45,888 bases of DNA from DASXSB01 sp036506275 (GCA_036506275.1 DASXSB010000112.1:1-45888); one strand, 5' to 3'; shown: positions 1 to 8,900, counted from the stretch's first letter. Notes: generated by a model not told the origin, from the sequence alone. Made by a program: numbers and translations.

Positions 1-14
1 GTGCGTATGCGCAT
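1..14 (-). CDS. Start of a gene leaving the left edge
   Basis: An ATG at 14-12 on the minus strand lies 10 bases beyond the FabG stop codon and is preceded by a GAGAGG stretch, though closer than ideal. Only four codons (Met-Arg-Ile-Arg) are inside the window, so no function can be given. From the context, a ketosynthase or another fatty-acid-type enzyme would fit. This is inference only. Confidence 0.3.
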
Positions 15-24
15 GGCCTCTCTT

Positions 25-753
25 TTACGTCAGGCCGCCGTCCACGGCAATGACCTGGCCCGTGACGTACCCCGCGCGGTCCGAGCACAAGAAGGCGACG
101 GCGGGCGCCACCTCGTCCGCGCGGCCGGGACGGCCGAGCGGGATGGCGGCCAGCAGCTCGGCGCGGATCTCCGCGGGGACGTCGGCGGTGAGGGTGGTGT
201 CGACGAGACCGGCGGACACGCAGTTCACGGTGACGCCGTGGGGACCGACCTCGCGTGCGAGCGCACGACAGAGACCGATGAGCGCGCTCTTGGACGCGGC
301 GTAGTTCGTCTGTCCGCGCCGACCGACGAGGGCGGTGGGCGACACGATGTAGATGATGCGACCCCAGCCGCGCGCGATCATGCCCGGCAGGGCGGCGCGC
401 GACGCGAGAAACCCGGCGCGCAGGTTCACGTCGAGGAGATCGTCGAAGTCGCGGTCGGTGGTGGCGAGCAACAACCGATCGCGGTTGAAGCCGGCCGCGT
501 GCACGACGACGTCCACCGTCCCCACGCGCGCGAAGAGCGCGCTCACGGCGTCGGCGGAGGCGGCGTCGCTGCGGGTGAGCGTGATCGGAAGCCGAGCGGC
601 GCGGGCGGCCTCGGCGGCGGCACGCGCCACGGCCTCGTCGTGGGCGTAGGTGGCGACGACCTCGAGGCCGTCGCCGGCGAGCTTCTGCGCGATGGCGAAA
701 CCGAGGCCCCGACTGCCGCCGGTGACGAGCGCGCGTCGCGGCGGCGGCGACAT
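25..753 (-). CDS. fabG: FabG-like 3-oxoacyl-ACP reductase (SDR family)
   Basis: A 242-residue classical short-chain dehydrogenase/reductase, the usual length for FabG. The NADPH-binding glycine motif TGGSRGLG is at residues 11-18. The catalytic set is Asn110, Ser138, Tyr151 and Lys155 in the YxxxK motif, followed by the C-terminal G-rich end typical of FabG. The expected reaction is reduction of a beta-ketoacyl-ACP to the beta-hydroxyacyl-ACP. It diverges from the acyltransferase gene at 799 with only 45 bases between. The ATG has no Shine-Dalgarno sequence but TAGACT lies 6 bases upstream, suggesting a leaderless mRNA. Because an acyl carrier protein, a ligase and acyltransferases lie nearby, it probably serves a specialised chain-building pathway rather than housekeeping lipid synthesis; the second part is inference. 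Confidence 0.9.
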   Translation of the reverse strand: MSPPPRRALVTGGSRGLGFAIAQKLAGDGLEVVATYAHDEAVARAAAEAARAARLPITLTRSDAASADAVSALFARVGTVDVVVHAAGFNRDRLLLATTDRDFDDLLDVNLRAGFLASRAALPGMIARGWGRIIYIVSPTALVGRRGQTNYAASKSALIGLCRALAREVGPHGVTVNCVSAGLVDTTLTADVPAEIRAELLAAIPLGRPGRADEVAPAVAFLCSDRAGYVTGQVIAVDGGLT

Positions 754-759
754 GCGCGG

Positions 760-765
760 AGTCTA
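760..765 (-). promoter_or_regulatory. Candidate -10 element for fabG
   Basis: TAGACT on the minus strand ends 6 bases before the fabG ATG. A transcript starting the usual 6-8 bases after it would begin at or next to the start codon, so the mRNA would be leaderless. No convincing -35 element is visible. Confidence 0.45.
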
Positions 766-785
766 GCACCGCCCGCACTTCCGAC

Positions 786-791
786 TATACT
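786..791 (+). promoter_or_regulatory. Candidate -10 element for the acyltransferase unit
   Basis: TATACT (four of six bases of the TATAAT consensus) ends 7 bases before the ATG at 799, with no Shine-Dalgarno sequence between. This matches the pattern of leaderless promoters. It drives the plus-strand unit 799-3628 in this reading. Confidence 0.5.
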
Positions 792-798
792 GTGGCGC

Positions 799-1701
799 AT
801 GTCGGGATCGGTGAAGACGGTGGCCGTGCTGGCGCGCCCCCGCTGGCACTGGCATCCGTACAATCGCGCGCGCTTCTATCGCATCGCGGAAACGGTCGGC
901 TGGCTGCCGCGGCCGCTCCGTCTCCGCCTCGCGCGGCGGCTCGGTGCCCTGGCGCCGCGGTTCGCGCCCGCCGAGCACGCGGCGGCCCGCCGGACGCTGG
1001 AAATCGTCACCGGCGCCACCGGGGCCGCGCTGGACACGCTCACCGCGCGCGTGTTCCAGGATTTCGCGATGTGCTTCAGCGACCTCGTCTCCACCAACCG
1101 GCGCTCCGCGTCCACGCTCTTCGCCTACGTCGACGCCGTGCGCGGCGGCGAGCGGGTGCAGGACCTCACGGGTGGCCTCATCTCCATCACCGCCCACGTC
1201 GGGAACTGGGAGCTGGCCGGCCGTCTCCTCGCCACGCGCTCGGAGCGCCGGACGCACGTGGTGGTGTCGCCGGAGGAGGCGCCCGAGCTCGAGCGCTGGG
1301 TTCGACGTGACGGCGATGGCGTGCGCTTCGTTCCGCGCGCTCACCCCGGTGTCGGCGTGGAGCTGCTGGCCGCGCTGCGACGCGGAGAAGTGGTGGCACT
1401 GCAGGGCGACCGTGCCCTCGGCACGCGCGGCGACGTGTCGATCCCGTTCTTCGGGCGCCCGGCCTCCTTTCCCCTCGGGCCCTTTCTCCTCGCGCGCGCC
1501 GCCGGCCGTCCCGTCGTGCCCGCCTTCTGCGTGCTCAACGACCGGCATCGCTACACGGTCGAGATCGGCGCGCCCATCGTCGTCGAGCGCGGGGAAGAGG
1601 AGGCGGCGGCGCGGGCGTGGGTGGGCGTGCTCGAGGACGTCGTGCGCGGCCATCCCACGCAATGGTTCAACTTCTTCGACATGTGGAGCATGCCGCGGTG
1701 A
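799..1701 (+). CDS. LpxL/HtrB-like lysophospholipid acyltransferase
   Basis: A 300-residue member of the LpxL/LPLAT acyltransferase family, which moves acyl groups from acyl-ACP or acyl-CoA to a lipid acceptor at the inner membrane. The active-site motif is HVGNWE, with His133 and Glu138 (the HxxxxD/E pair). A second conserved block with GDR follows, and the C-terminus has the aromatic QWFNFFDMW end characteristic of the family. Start choice: the ATG at 799 follows a TATACT hexamer. A longer in-frame reading upstream runs antisense through fabG and is not real. The stop overlaps the next gene as GTGA. Homologues of this class occur in aryl-polyene and flexirubin pigment loci, where they are thought to load the product onto a lipid. 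A role in this locus is inferred from neighbours; a true lipid A role is the alternative. Confidence 0.85.
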   Translation: MSGSVKTVAVLARPRWHWHPYNRARFYRIAETVGWLPRPLRLRLARRLGALAPRFAPAEHAAARRTLEIVTGATGAALDTLTARVFQDFAMCFSDLVSTNRRSASTLFAYVDAVRGGERVQDLTGGLISITAHVGNWELAGRLLATRSERRTHVVVSPEEAPELERWVRRDGDGVRFVPRAHPGVGVELLAALRRGEVVALQGDRALGTRGDVSIPFFGRPASFPLGPFLLARAAGRPVVPAFCVLNDRHRYTVEIGAPIVVERGEEEAAARAWVGVLEDVVRGHPTQWFNFFDMWSMPR

Positions 1702-2891
1702 GCATCGATCCCACCGACGCGGAGCGGGTGGCGGCGGCGGTGACGCCGCTCTTGCCGCCGTCGCTGGCGCCGATCTTCGGGGCGGGCTTCACGCACTCGC
1801 ACATCCTGTTCGACGAATACGTGTTCCGGCTCGCCCTCCGCGTTTTCCAGGAATCGCGGCTCGACGCCGCGCTCTCCGAGTGGGGCAGCGCCGAGGATGC
1901 CGTGAAGCGCGCCGCTCTCGAGCCACGGCGCAGCCTGGTGCCGGTGGACTGGATCCTCCGCCACCTCGCCGCTCGCGGCGTGCTCGCGCGCGAGGATGGC
2001 GCCGCGGGAATGCGTTTCCTCGTGGAGGCGCCACTCCCCGTCCTCGATCCCGCCGCCGTGCACGCCGAGCAGCAGCGCCACGACGCCGCCTGCTTGCCCT
2101 CGTACGCGCTCGCGGCAACCGCCGCCCGCGACTACCCGGCGTTCCTCCGCGGTGAACGCTCCGGAGACGAGATCCTCCTCGCGCCCGCCCGGCTTCCCCT
2201 CTGGGTCGGCTACTTCTCCAACGACAACGCGCTCTATGCCGTGAACAACCACGTGGGGAGCGCCGCCCTCGCAGCCTGGATGGATCCGGGCGACGGCGCC
2301 GTGCTCGAGCTGGGCGGCGGTCTCGCCAGCGGCGCCACCGCCGTCCTGCACCGCCTCGGCACCATGGGCCGGCTTTCGCAGCTCACGGCCTATCGCTTCA
2401 CGGAGCTCGTCCCCGCCTTCCTGCGCCGCGCGCAGCGCCTGCTCACCGACAAGTTTCCGGAGGCGCCGTTCCTTACCTTCGCGCCCCTGGACATGAACCG
2501 CCCCTTCGCGGAGCAAGGCGTGGGCGCGGACAGCGTTTCGATCGTGTACGCGGTGAACACGCTCCACGTCGCCCATGACCTCGACTTCACGCTTGGCGAG
2601 ATCGGCCGTGCCCTGCGCCCGGGGGGGCAGCTCATCGTGTCGGAGTGCATCCGGCCCGCCGCCGGGCAGACGCTCTATCCGGAGTTCGTCTTCAACCTCC
2701 TGGAGACGTTTCGCGCGCCGCGCCTGCATCCGCGCTACCGCCCGAACGGCGGTTTCCTCACGCCCGAGCAGTGGACGGACGCGATGGACGCGGCGGGCTT
2801 CGCGGAGATCCGCGTCCTGCCGGACATCGCCGCCATCCGCGAGGTGTTCCCCACCTTCTACGTGGGGGCGATCGGAGCCACGCGCCCGTGA
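1698..2891 (+). CDS. SAM-dependent methyltransferase with helical N-terminal domain
   Basis: A 397-residue class I methyltransferase. Residues about 30-125 look like a helical or winged-helix dimerisation region, as in many small-molecule O-methyltransferases. The SAM-binding motif I (VLELGGG) is at residues 202-208, an acidic stretch with VNTLHVAHDL near 287-296, and the post-motif LRPGG at 306-310. The GTG start lies inside the stop of the acyltransferase (GTGA) and the end overlaps the next methyltransferase the same way, so the three genes should be translationally coupled. The acceptor is unknown; modification of the aromatic or acyl product of the neighbouring locus is a reasonable guess. 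It is much longer than a single catalytic domain, and the N-terminal part is not one I recognise with certainty. Confidence 0.75.
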   Translation: MSIDPTDAERVAAAVTPLLPPSLAPIFGAGFTHSHILFDEYVFRLALRVFQESRLDAALSEWGSAEDAVKRAALEPRRSLVPVDWILRHLAARGVLAREDGAAGMRFLVEAPLPVLDPAAVHAEQQRHDAACLPSYALAATAARDYPAFLRGERSGDEILLAPARLPLWVGYFSNDNALYAVNNHVGSAALAAWMDPGDGAVLELGGGLASGATAVLHRLGTMGRLSQLTAYRFTELVPAFLRRAQRLLTDKFPEAPFLTFAPLDMNRPFAEQGVGADSVSIVYAVNTLHVAHDLDFTLGEIGRALRPGGQLIVSECIRPAAGQTLYPEFVFNLLETFRAPRLHPRYRPNGGFLTPEQWTDAMDAAGFAEIRVLPDIAAIREVFPTFYVGAIGATRP

Positions 2892-3628
2892 CCGGACGCG
2901 AGCCGCACCCGGTGTTGCCCAAGTACTACGAGAGCGACGCCGAGCGGCAGCCGTTCGTGACCGCGCTCTTCGACGGCGCCGCCCGTCATTACGATCGCGT
3001 GTGCGCGCTGATGTCGCTCGGGAGCGGACAGTGGTATCGCCGGCAGGCCCTCGAGCGCGCCGGGCTCCGCCACGGCATGACGCTGCTCGACGTGGCCACC
3101 GGGACCGGGCTCGTGGCGCGCTCGGCGGTGCCGATCGTCGGCGACGCGCAGAGGATCGTCGGCCTCGATCCGAGCCGCGGCATGCTGGAGCAGGCGCGGA
3201 AGGCGCTCGGCATCGCGCTCGTGCAGGGGCGCGCGGACGAGCTGCCGTTTCCCGGCAACCACTTCGACTTCCTGAGCATCGGCTATGCCCTGCGCCACGT
3301 GGGCGATCTCGACGTCGCCTTCGGCGAATGCCGGCGCGTGTTGAAGCCGGGGGGCCGGCTTCTGGTGCTCGAGATCACGCGCTCGCCGTCGGCGGTGACG
3401 CGGGCGGTGACGCGCTTCTACTTCCAGCAGGTGTTGCCGCGCATCATGTGGGCCACCACGCGCAGCGAGCCGGCGCGGATGCTGACGCGCTACTACTGGG
3501 ACACCATCGCGGCCTGCGTGCCGCCGCCCGTCATTCTCGACTACCTGACCCGGAGCGGGTTCGTCGACGTGCGGCGCGTCGTCTTCGGGGGCTGCCTCAG
3601 CGAGTACGTCGGGGTGAAGGCGGCGTAG
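2888..3628 (+). CDS. UbiE/MenG-type SAM methyltransferase
   Basis: A 246-residue methyltransferase of the UbiE/COQ5 type. Motif I LLDVATGTG is at residues 66-74, close to the DVASGTG of UbiE. The segment ALRHVGDLDVAFGECRRVLKPGG and the following LEITRS also match the family pattern. UbiE methylates quinone rings at carbon. Here the gene is the third of a coupled unit (GTGA overlap with the preceding methyltransferase), so C- or O-methylation of an aromatic head group is likelier than respiratory quinone synthesis; this is inference. It ends immediately before the convergent halogenase-like gene: the TAG at 3626-3628 is followed directly by that gene's stop codon. Confidence 0.8.
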   Translation: MTGREPHPVLPKYYESDAERQPFVTALFDGAARHYDRVCALMSLGSGQWYRRQALERAGLRHGMTLLDVATGTGLVARSAVPIVGDAQRIVGLDPSRGMLEQARKALGIALVQGRADELPFPGNHFDFLSIGYALRHVGDLDVAFGECRRVLKPGGRLLVLEITRSPSAVTRAVTRFYFQQVLPRIMWATTRSEPARMLTRYYWDTIAACVPPPVILDYLTRSGFVDVRRVVFGGCLSEYVGVKAA

Positions 3629-4930
3629 TCAGCGAATCGCCAGCTCGGCGGGGTCCACGCCGCGCAGGCCGTGCGTGCAGAGAAACTTCAGCAGCCCGCG
3701 ACTGTAGCGGGCGCCCGTCCGCGCCCCGCTCGCCTGGAGCGCGATGTGCCGCGAGATGTGCTTCTGCATGGCGGTCTTCAGCCAGCTCTCGCCCTTCTGT
3801 TCCTGCCACTCGCGGCCGGCGCGGATGGCCGCGACGACGCGCCCATCGTAGAAGTACTCGATCAGCTCTCTCCACGCGGCGAGCGCGGCCGTCTGCGCGG
3901 GCGGGTAGGGCGCGAGGACGGCGGCGAGGGCGGCCGGCGTCGGCGCGCGGCGTCCCTCGACGACGGGTGCGAGCAAGTCGGCCACCATCTCCGCCGATTT
4001 CATCGCGAGAAACACACCCGGGGACAGCATCGGATCGACGTGGCCGAACGTGTCGCCGACCATCACCCATCCCGGTCCGAGGCCGCGCTCGGAAATGAGC
4101 TGGTAGTTCGAGTACGTGGCCACGCCCGTCACGCGCTTGCCGTCGGGCAGGATCTTGCTGAGCCACGGGTTGATGCCGATCGCGCGCGCGATCCGCTCTT
4201 CCGGGCTGGCGCCGAGACGCGCCGCGTCCGCGTGGCCGAGCACGATGCCGACCGAGAGCCGCTCTCGAAGCGGGATGCACCACGACCAGCCCGCCTCCGC
4301 GCGGCTCAGCAGGAGCTGTCCCGGCGGCTCGTCCCACACGAAGCCCTCGTAGTGCGCGAAGTACGCGACGTCGCTGCGGGGACCGACGTGGGCGCGGATG
4401 CCGAGCACGCGGGCCACGTGACGCGCGCGTCCGCTCGCATCCACGATGAGGTGCGGCTGCCGGCCGCCGAGCGCGGGAGCGGCGTCGAGGGTCTCGCGCG
4501 TGAGGGCGATCTCGGCGTCGGTGCCCGTGCCCCGCGCCGGCTCCACGCGCGCCTTGAAGTCCACGCGGTGGGCGCCGCAGGCAACGGCGCGCGCCAGCAG
4601 CGCCTCGTCGAACCGCGGGCGCGGCGTGTTGTAGGTGTACGGGTACACGCCGGGCGCGAAGCGGGAGAACGTGAAGCTGAAGCGATCGGTCGGAGACCAG
4701 ATGAACGACACGCCCGGCTTCAGGCGGCTGAAGGAGGCGATCTCTTCCTCGACGCCGAGGCGCTTCAGCATCGGCACCAGCGCCGGCACCAGCGATTCGC
4801 CGACCAGGAGCTCCGGCCGGCGGCCATCGTCGAAGAGCGTGACGCTGGCGCCGCGGGCGGCGAGGAGCATGGCCGTGACGGCGCCGGCGGGTCCGGCGCC
4901 GATGACGGCGACGCGGAAAGGCTCGCTCAT
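3629..4930 (-). CDS. Flavin-dependent halogenase-like monooxygenase
   Basis: A 433-residue FAD enzyme. The Rossmann motif GAGPAG is at residues 11-16, VGESLVP at 43-49, DASG at 164-167 and the second FAD motif GD at 292-293. It carries the WxWxIP signature of flavin-dependent halogenases (WSWCIP, 215-220) and a lysine in a KxGxxxxW context (Lys71 to Trp78), as in carrier-protein or phenol halogenases such as the PltA type. The block after GD reads HVDPMLSPG (297-305), matching the halogenase FxxPxxSxG pattern except His for Phe. The expected reaction is FADH2-dependent chlorination or bromination of an electron-rich substrate, possibly bound to the ACP of this locus. A hydroxylase or an inactive relative is the alternative. 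The ATG overlaps the stop of the ligase gene (ATGA). Confidence 0.75.
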   Translation of the reverse strand: MSEPFRVAVIGAGPAGAVTAMLLAARGASVTLFDDGRRPELLVGESLVPALVPMLKRLGVEEEIASFSRLKPGVSFIWSPTDRFSFTFSRFAPGVYPYTYNTPRPRFDEALLARAVACGAHRVDFKARVEPARGTGTDAEIALTRETLDAAPALGGRQPHLIVDASGRARHVARVLGIRAHVGPRSDVAYFAHYEGFVWDEPPGQLLLSRAEAGWSWCIPLRERLSVGIVLGHADAARLGASPEERIARAIGINPWLSKILPDGKRVTGVATYSNYQLISERGLGPGWVMVGDTFGHVDPMLSPGVFLAMKSAEMVADLLAPVVEGRRAPTPAALAAVLAPYPPAQTAALAAWRELIEYFYDGRVVAAIRAGREWQEQKGESWLKTAMQKHISRHIALQASGARTGARYSRGLLKFLCTHGLRGVDPAELAIR

Positions 4931-6372
4931 CGGCGAAGGATCTTGCCGCCCGGTGTGCGCGCGATGGCGCTCACGATGGCGAACTCCACGGGGACCTTGT
5001 AGGGCGACAAGAGCCGCGTGCAGTGGGCGCGGAGGGCGCCGACGTCGACGGACGACGAGCTGACGGCGACCTCGGCGTGCGGGACCTGGCCCAGGCGCGG
5101 ATGCGGGTGCCCCATCACGCGCGATTCCTTGACGCCGGGGAAGCGATTGATGCAGGCCTCCACCTCTTCCGGGAAGAACTTCACACCGGCGACGAAGATC
5201 ACGGCTTTCTTTCTCCCCTCGAGGTAGAGCGCTCCCGCCGCGTCCACGCGGCCGATGTCGCCGGTGAGGAACCAGCCATCGTGGGTGATGTCCTCGCGTC
5301 GTTGCCAGGGCGCGTAGTAGGCGGAGAACAGCCCGGACCCGCGCACGGCGATCTCGCCCGTCACGCCCGCGCTCACGCACTCGCCGCTCTCCGCGAAGAC
5401 CGCCACCTCGTAGCCGGGCACGGGACGCCCCACCGAGGTGGCGGGAAGGCCGTCCGTCCGCACGTTGATGCACGGCAATCCGGCCTCGATGATGCCGTAG
5501 GCCTGGGCGACGGGAACGCCGTAACCGGCCTCGAATCGATCCATCACGGCCTGGGTGATGGGCGCGCTCGTCGACAGCGCGAGCCTCACGCTCTTCAACG
5601 GTTCCCCGGGCGACAGGTTGCCGAGGCGCTCGAAGTGAAACGGCGAGGCGTAGACGACGCTCGCCTGGAGCCGGCGGATCGCCTCCGCCACCGCGCGCGG
5701 CAGCGTGTCGGGCGCCATGAGGATGTGCGCCCCCGCCTTCACGTAGGCGGTGATCGTCACCGCGAAGTGGTACGCGAGCGGCAAGACCCACAGGATGCGG
5801 TCCTCGGGCGTGAAGGAGAGGACGTGGTCGGCGGCTTCGACGCGGGCGAGCGTGGCGGCGTGGGAGAGCACGACGCCCTTGGAGCGCGCGGTCGTTCCCG
5901 ACGTGAATCGGATGAACGCGGGATCGAGACTCCGTAGCGCGTCGGGACCGGCGGCGTCCCGGTCGACCCACGAGAACGTGAAGCCGTCGCATTCACCGCC
6001 CGTGAGCGGCTGGGGCGCGCCCCCGGCGGGCAGACCTTCGGCGGCGCCGGGCGCCGACAGGCACGCGTTCACGTCGACCTCGCGCAGGAGATCCGTCATC
6101 TCGGCGGCGGTGACGTTCGTGGGAACCGGCACCAGGCAGGCGCCGGTGCCGAGCAGCCCGAACGCCGCCGGGAGGTAGGCGAGGCCGTTGGGGCACAGGA
6201 GACCGATGCGCTGCCCGGGCTCCACGCCCGCCGTGCGGAGGAACGCGGCCACCTGCCGCGCCTCCCGGGCGAGCGCGGCGTAGGTGATCGCGCGGCCGGA
6301 GCGGACGTCGGTGACGGCGATGCGGTCGGCGTGCGTCTCCGCGGACGACTCGACGATATCGGCGAGGTTCAC
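4927..6372 (-). CDS. AMP-dependent acyl-CoA/acyl-ACP ligase
   Basis: A 481-residue member of the ANL adenylating superfamily. The phosphate-binding loop TSGTTARSKG is at 157-166, the A5 region YGIIE at 292-296 (usually YGxTE), the ribose-binding TGD at 370-372, and the C-terminal catalytic lysine Lys477 in TPGGKILRR. It should activate a carboxylic acid as acyl-AMP and load it onto CoA or the nearby ACP. The GTG start overlaps the stop of the FAD oxidoreductase (GTGA). A longer in-frame extension upstream runs through that gene and is a shadow. It is shorter than typical 4-coumarate-CoA ligases, closer to the aryl or acyl starters ligases in pigment loci. The substrate is not predictable by eye. 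Confidence 0.85.
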   Translation of the reverse strand: MNLADIVESSAETHADRIAVTDVRSGRAITYAALAREARQVAAFLRTAGVEPGQRIGLLCPNGLAYLPAAFGLLGTGACLVPVPTNVTAAEMTDLLREVDVNACLSAPGAAEGLPAGGAPQPLTGGECDGFTFSWVDRDAAGPDALRSLDPAFIRFTSGTTARSKGVVLSHAATLARVEAADHVLSFTPEDRILWVLPLAYHFAVTITAYVKAGAHILMAPDTLPRAVAEAIRRLQASVVYASPFHFERLGNLSPGEPLKSVRLALSTSAPITQAVMDRFEAGYGVPVAQAYGIIEAGLPCINVRTDGLPATSVGRPVPGYEVAVFAESGECVSAGVTGEIAVRGSGLFSAYYAPWQRREDITHDGWFLTGDIGRVDAAGALYLEGRKKAVIFVAGVKFFPEEVEACINRFPGVKESRVMGHPHPRLGQVPHAEVAVSSSSVDVGALRAHCTRLLSPYKVPVEFAIVSAIARTPGGKILRR

Positions 6373-7577
6373 GCGCCCTCCGCTTCCCGCGCGGCGGCCA
6401 TGCCCACCCCCTCGCCGGCGGCGAGACAGGTGCCGATGACGCGCGCGGATCCAAGCGCTTCGTGAGTGGCGCTCATGCAACGGCCTACCGCGAACAGGTT
6501 GTCGACGTCGCGCGCGCGCAGGCTGCGCAGGGGAACGTCGTACGTCCGTCCTTCCTCGAGGTACTCGTAGGTGGGCCCGGCGTGGCCGGCCTCCCACAGC
6601 TCGATCGGCCAGCTCGCGCGCGCGACGCCGTCGTCGAAGCGATGACCGGCGAGGACGTCGTCGCGCGTGAGCTCGTAGCGGCCGACGATGCGACGGCTTT
6701 CGCGCACGCCGACCTGGGCGGCGGCATGGGAGACGAACGCGCGCGCGAAGGCGGGCAACGATTTCAAGAACTCCGTGAGCGCGAGCGCGCGCCGCCGGCC
6801 TTCCTGCTCGGCCGCGGTGAGGAGATCGCGCGGCGCCCGCACGCCCTCGATGATGCCGTCGAGCGCGAGCTTGCACACGACCTCGCCGGGCTGGGGCGAG
6901 ACGCCGAGCACGAGCCGGGCCGCGCCCGCGGGAAGCACGCCGTCGGCCTCGGCGGTGGCGAGCGTGCGCAGGAGCGCGATCCGCGCCCCCGGCGTGAGCG
7001 CCTCGCGATCCACCTGCTGGAGGACGAAAACCAACGCGGGAAGCTGGCGCTCGGCGGGGGGCGCCGTCTTCGTCGCCGCGCCCGCGCGGTGGGCGACGAT
7101 CGCGTCGCCGGTCGCATCCACCACCGCGCCCGCGCGGAGCTCGAGCGTTCGCTCCCACGTCGCCACCCGCACGCTCTCGACCCGCGCGCCGTGCGTGCTG
7201 ACGCCCACGAGGTAGGCGTGGAGATAGACGTCGAGTCCCGGGGCGGCGGTGGTGAGCTCGTCGGCGAGACACGCGAAGGCGAACGGCGTGTACGGCATGA
7301 CGAACATCGGGCCCCGCCGCACGGGCTTCTCGCATCCCGGCATCGCCGCCAGCCGCCGCGAGAAGGCGAGGGCGAAGCCCTCGTTGAGCGGCTCCGGGGC
7401 GCCGCCCGGCGACGTCTGATAGAGGCCGCAGATGGTGCTGACCATGCCGGCGGTGGCCATGCCGCCCAGAAAGCCGTAACGCTCCACGAGGGCGGTGCGG
7501 GCGCCGGCGCCGGCGGCGCCGATGGCGGCGGCGAGACCGGCGGCGCCGCCGCCGACCACCACCACGTCGTAGGTCAC
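6369..7577 (-). CDS. FAD-dependent oxidoreductase
   Basis: A 402-residue flavoprotein with an N-terminal dinucleotide-binding fold. GGGAAG is at residues 9-14 and is followed by a VERYGFLGGMAT segment, which is typical of the FAD-oxidoreductase family Pfam PF12831. The C-terminal block NLFAVGRCMSATHEALGSARVIGTC is the usual second FAD contact. The GTG start lies in the stop of the preceding acyltransferase (GTGA), so the minus-strand unit ACP, acyltransferase, FAD oxidoreductase, ligase, halogenase-like is tightly coupled. In such loci flavoproteins may desaturate, hydroxylate or aromatise the acyl chain. The exact reaction cannot be read from the sequence. Confidence 0.75.
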   Translation of the reverse strand: MTYDVVVVGGGAAGLAAAIGAAGAGARTALVERYGFLGGMATAGMVSTICGLYQTSPGGAPEPLNEGFALAFSRRLAAMPGCEKPVRRGPMFVMPYTPFAFACLADELTTAAPGLDVYLHAYLVGVSTHGARVESVRVATWERTLELRAGAVVDATGDAIVAHRAGAATKTAPPAERQLPALVFVLQQVDREALTPGARIALLRTLATAEADGVLPAGAARLVLGVSPQPGEVVCKLALDGIIEGVRAPRDLLTAAEQEGRRRALALTEFLKSLPAFARAFVSHAAAQVGVRESRRIVGRYELTRDDVLAGHRFDDGVARASWPIELWEAGHAGPTYEYLEEGRTYDVPLRSLRARDVDNLFAVGRCMSATHEALGSARVIGTCLAAGEGVGMAAAREAEGA

Positions 7578-8881
7578 GGCGTCCTCGCCCAACCCATGCC
7601 CTCGCCCACGGCCTCCACGACCCGGTTCGCGTCCTCCTCGCTCACGGCGCCGTCCACCCAGGAGACGACCACGTTGTGCCGGACCGCGCAGCGGTTGAAG
7701 AATACTCCGATCCCCGGCCGCGGCAGAACGGCGGGGACGTGATACGCGTTCACGACGGCGCGGCCGAAGCAGCGCGCGAGGGCGGGCGCGAAATCCGCGA
7801 GATCGGCACAGTTGAACGAGAAGATCTCGCCGCCCGCCGTCCACGGGAGCGCGCGCAGCATCGTGCGCAGCGGACGGTAGTGGAGGAATTCCATGGCCAC
7901 CGCGTTGGCCTCGATCTGGCCGTCGCGCACGGCGTCCGCCATCTGGTGGCGCAGCGCGCGGGCGAGGGCGGGGACGTCGTCGGTCTCGGACGGCCGGAAG
8001 CGCGCGAAGTGGAACGCGAGCAGGTTGCCGAACGTCGCACCCGGCTCGCCCTTCGGACGCAGGTCCACCGAGATCGGCAGCAGGAAGGGGACGTCGGGCA
8101 GTCCGCGCCGCCGCCACAGCTCGGCCATGGCGCGACCGACGACGGCGACACGCCAGGAGATCTCGCGCGTCTGACGCGCGCCCGGGTCGCGCTCCACGAA
8201 GCTCTGCTGTCGATAACGAACGCGACCGGGAGCGGTGAGGGCGCCGCCGGGAGAGACCGGCGCCACCGGCGCCAGCGTGCGCATGTAGGCGAGACTCCCG
8301 CGCGCGATCCGCCCGCGCTCACGGAACGGTCGCGCGTCCCGCGCGGCCGCCACGTGACCGTTCTCCCGTCGCGCGCCACCGGTGCTGGCATCGAGGGCGG
8401 ACAGCTCGGCGAGGAGATTCTGTCCGCCGCGCGGATCCATGAGCGGATGGAACCAGGTCACCACGAGCACGCCGGGGGCGGGGCCGCCGTTGGCGGCGGT
8501 GTCCACCGCCAGCACCCGAAGCGGTGACTCGCGTGTCGGATCGATGGCGGTGTTGATCTCGTCCTCGATGAGCCGTTGCAGGTCCCCCGCGCTCGCCGCC
8601 GTCGCGTGGCGCACGGGCGGGGGAACGAGGGCGGCGCGAGGCGCCGCCGCCCAGTGGAGCTTGCCCCACGGGAACGGCCGCCGCAGGCGCGACGCCGGCC
8701 ACGGACAGTCATCGAGGAAAGAATCGAGTGCGCGGCGGATTCGATCCGCGGGGAGCGGCCCGTCGCAGTGGACGGCCATGACCGTGTTGTTGCTCTGCCC
8801 TGTGCGCTTCCACCGCGCGTGCATCGCCATGAGCACGAGATCGGCGCCGCGAACCGGGAGACGACGGACGTGGCGTCTCAC
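7574..8881 (-). CDS. Condensation/wax-synthase-like HxxxD acyltransferase
   Basis: A 435-residue protein of the CoA/ACP-dependent acyltransferase fold shared by NRPS condensation domains, PapA proteins and wax ester synthases. The catalytic motif HxxxD is HPLMD at residues 145-149. The N-terminal RGADLVLMAMHARWKRTGQ region matches the start of wax-synthase-like enzymes, where the usual pattern is LSxADxxxLxM. It should transfer an acyl chain, probably from the ACP encoded immediately upstream, to an alcohol or amine. The GTG at 8881 is chosen because it keeps this N-terminal block and leaves only 19 bases after the ACP stop; an in-frame ATG at 8944 would overlap the ACP gene, and later Met codons would cut the fold. 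Confidence 0.7.
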   Translation of the reverse strand: MRRHVRRLPVRGADLVLMAMHARWKRTGQSNNTVMAVHCDGPLPADRIRRALDSFLDDCPWPASRLRRPFPWGKLHWAAAPRAALVPPPVRHATAASAGDLQRLIEDEINTAIDPTRESPLRVLAVDTAANGGPAPGVLVVTWFHPLMDPRGGQNLLAELSALDASTGGARRENGHVAAARDARPFRERGRIARGSLAYMRTLAPVAPVSPGGALTAPGRVRYRQQSFVERDPGARQTREISWRVAVVGRAMAELWRRRGLPDVPFLLPISVDLRPKGEPGATFGNLLAFHFARFRPSETDDVPALARALRHQMADAVRDGQIEANAVAMEFLHYRPLRTMLRALPWTAGGEIFSFNCADLADFAPALARCFGRAVVNAYHVPAVLPRPGIGVFFNRCAVRHNVVVSWVDGAVSEEDANRVVEAVGEGMGWARTP

Positions 8882-8900
8882 CGGCGTCGCGCCGGGGCGG

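Noticed and set aside
1..798. Long plus-strand open frame joined in frame to the acyltransferase gene
   Set aside because: It runs antisense through fabG, is Arg/Gly/Val-rich without any domain, and the acyltransferase family begins at the ATG at 799.
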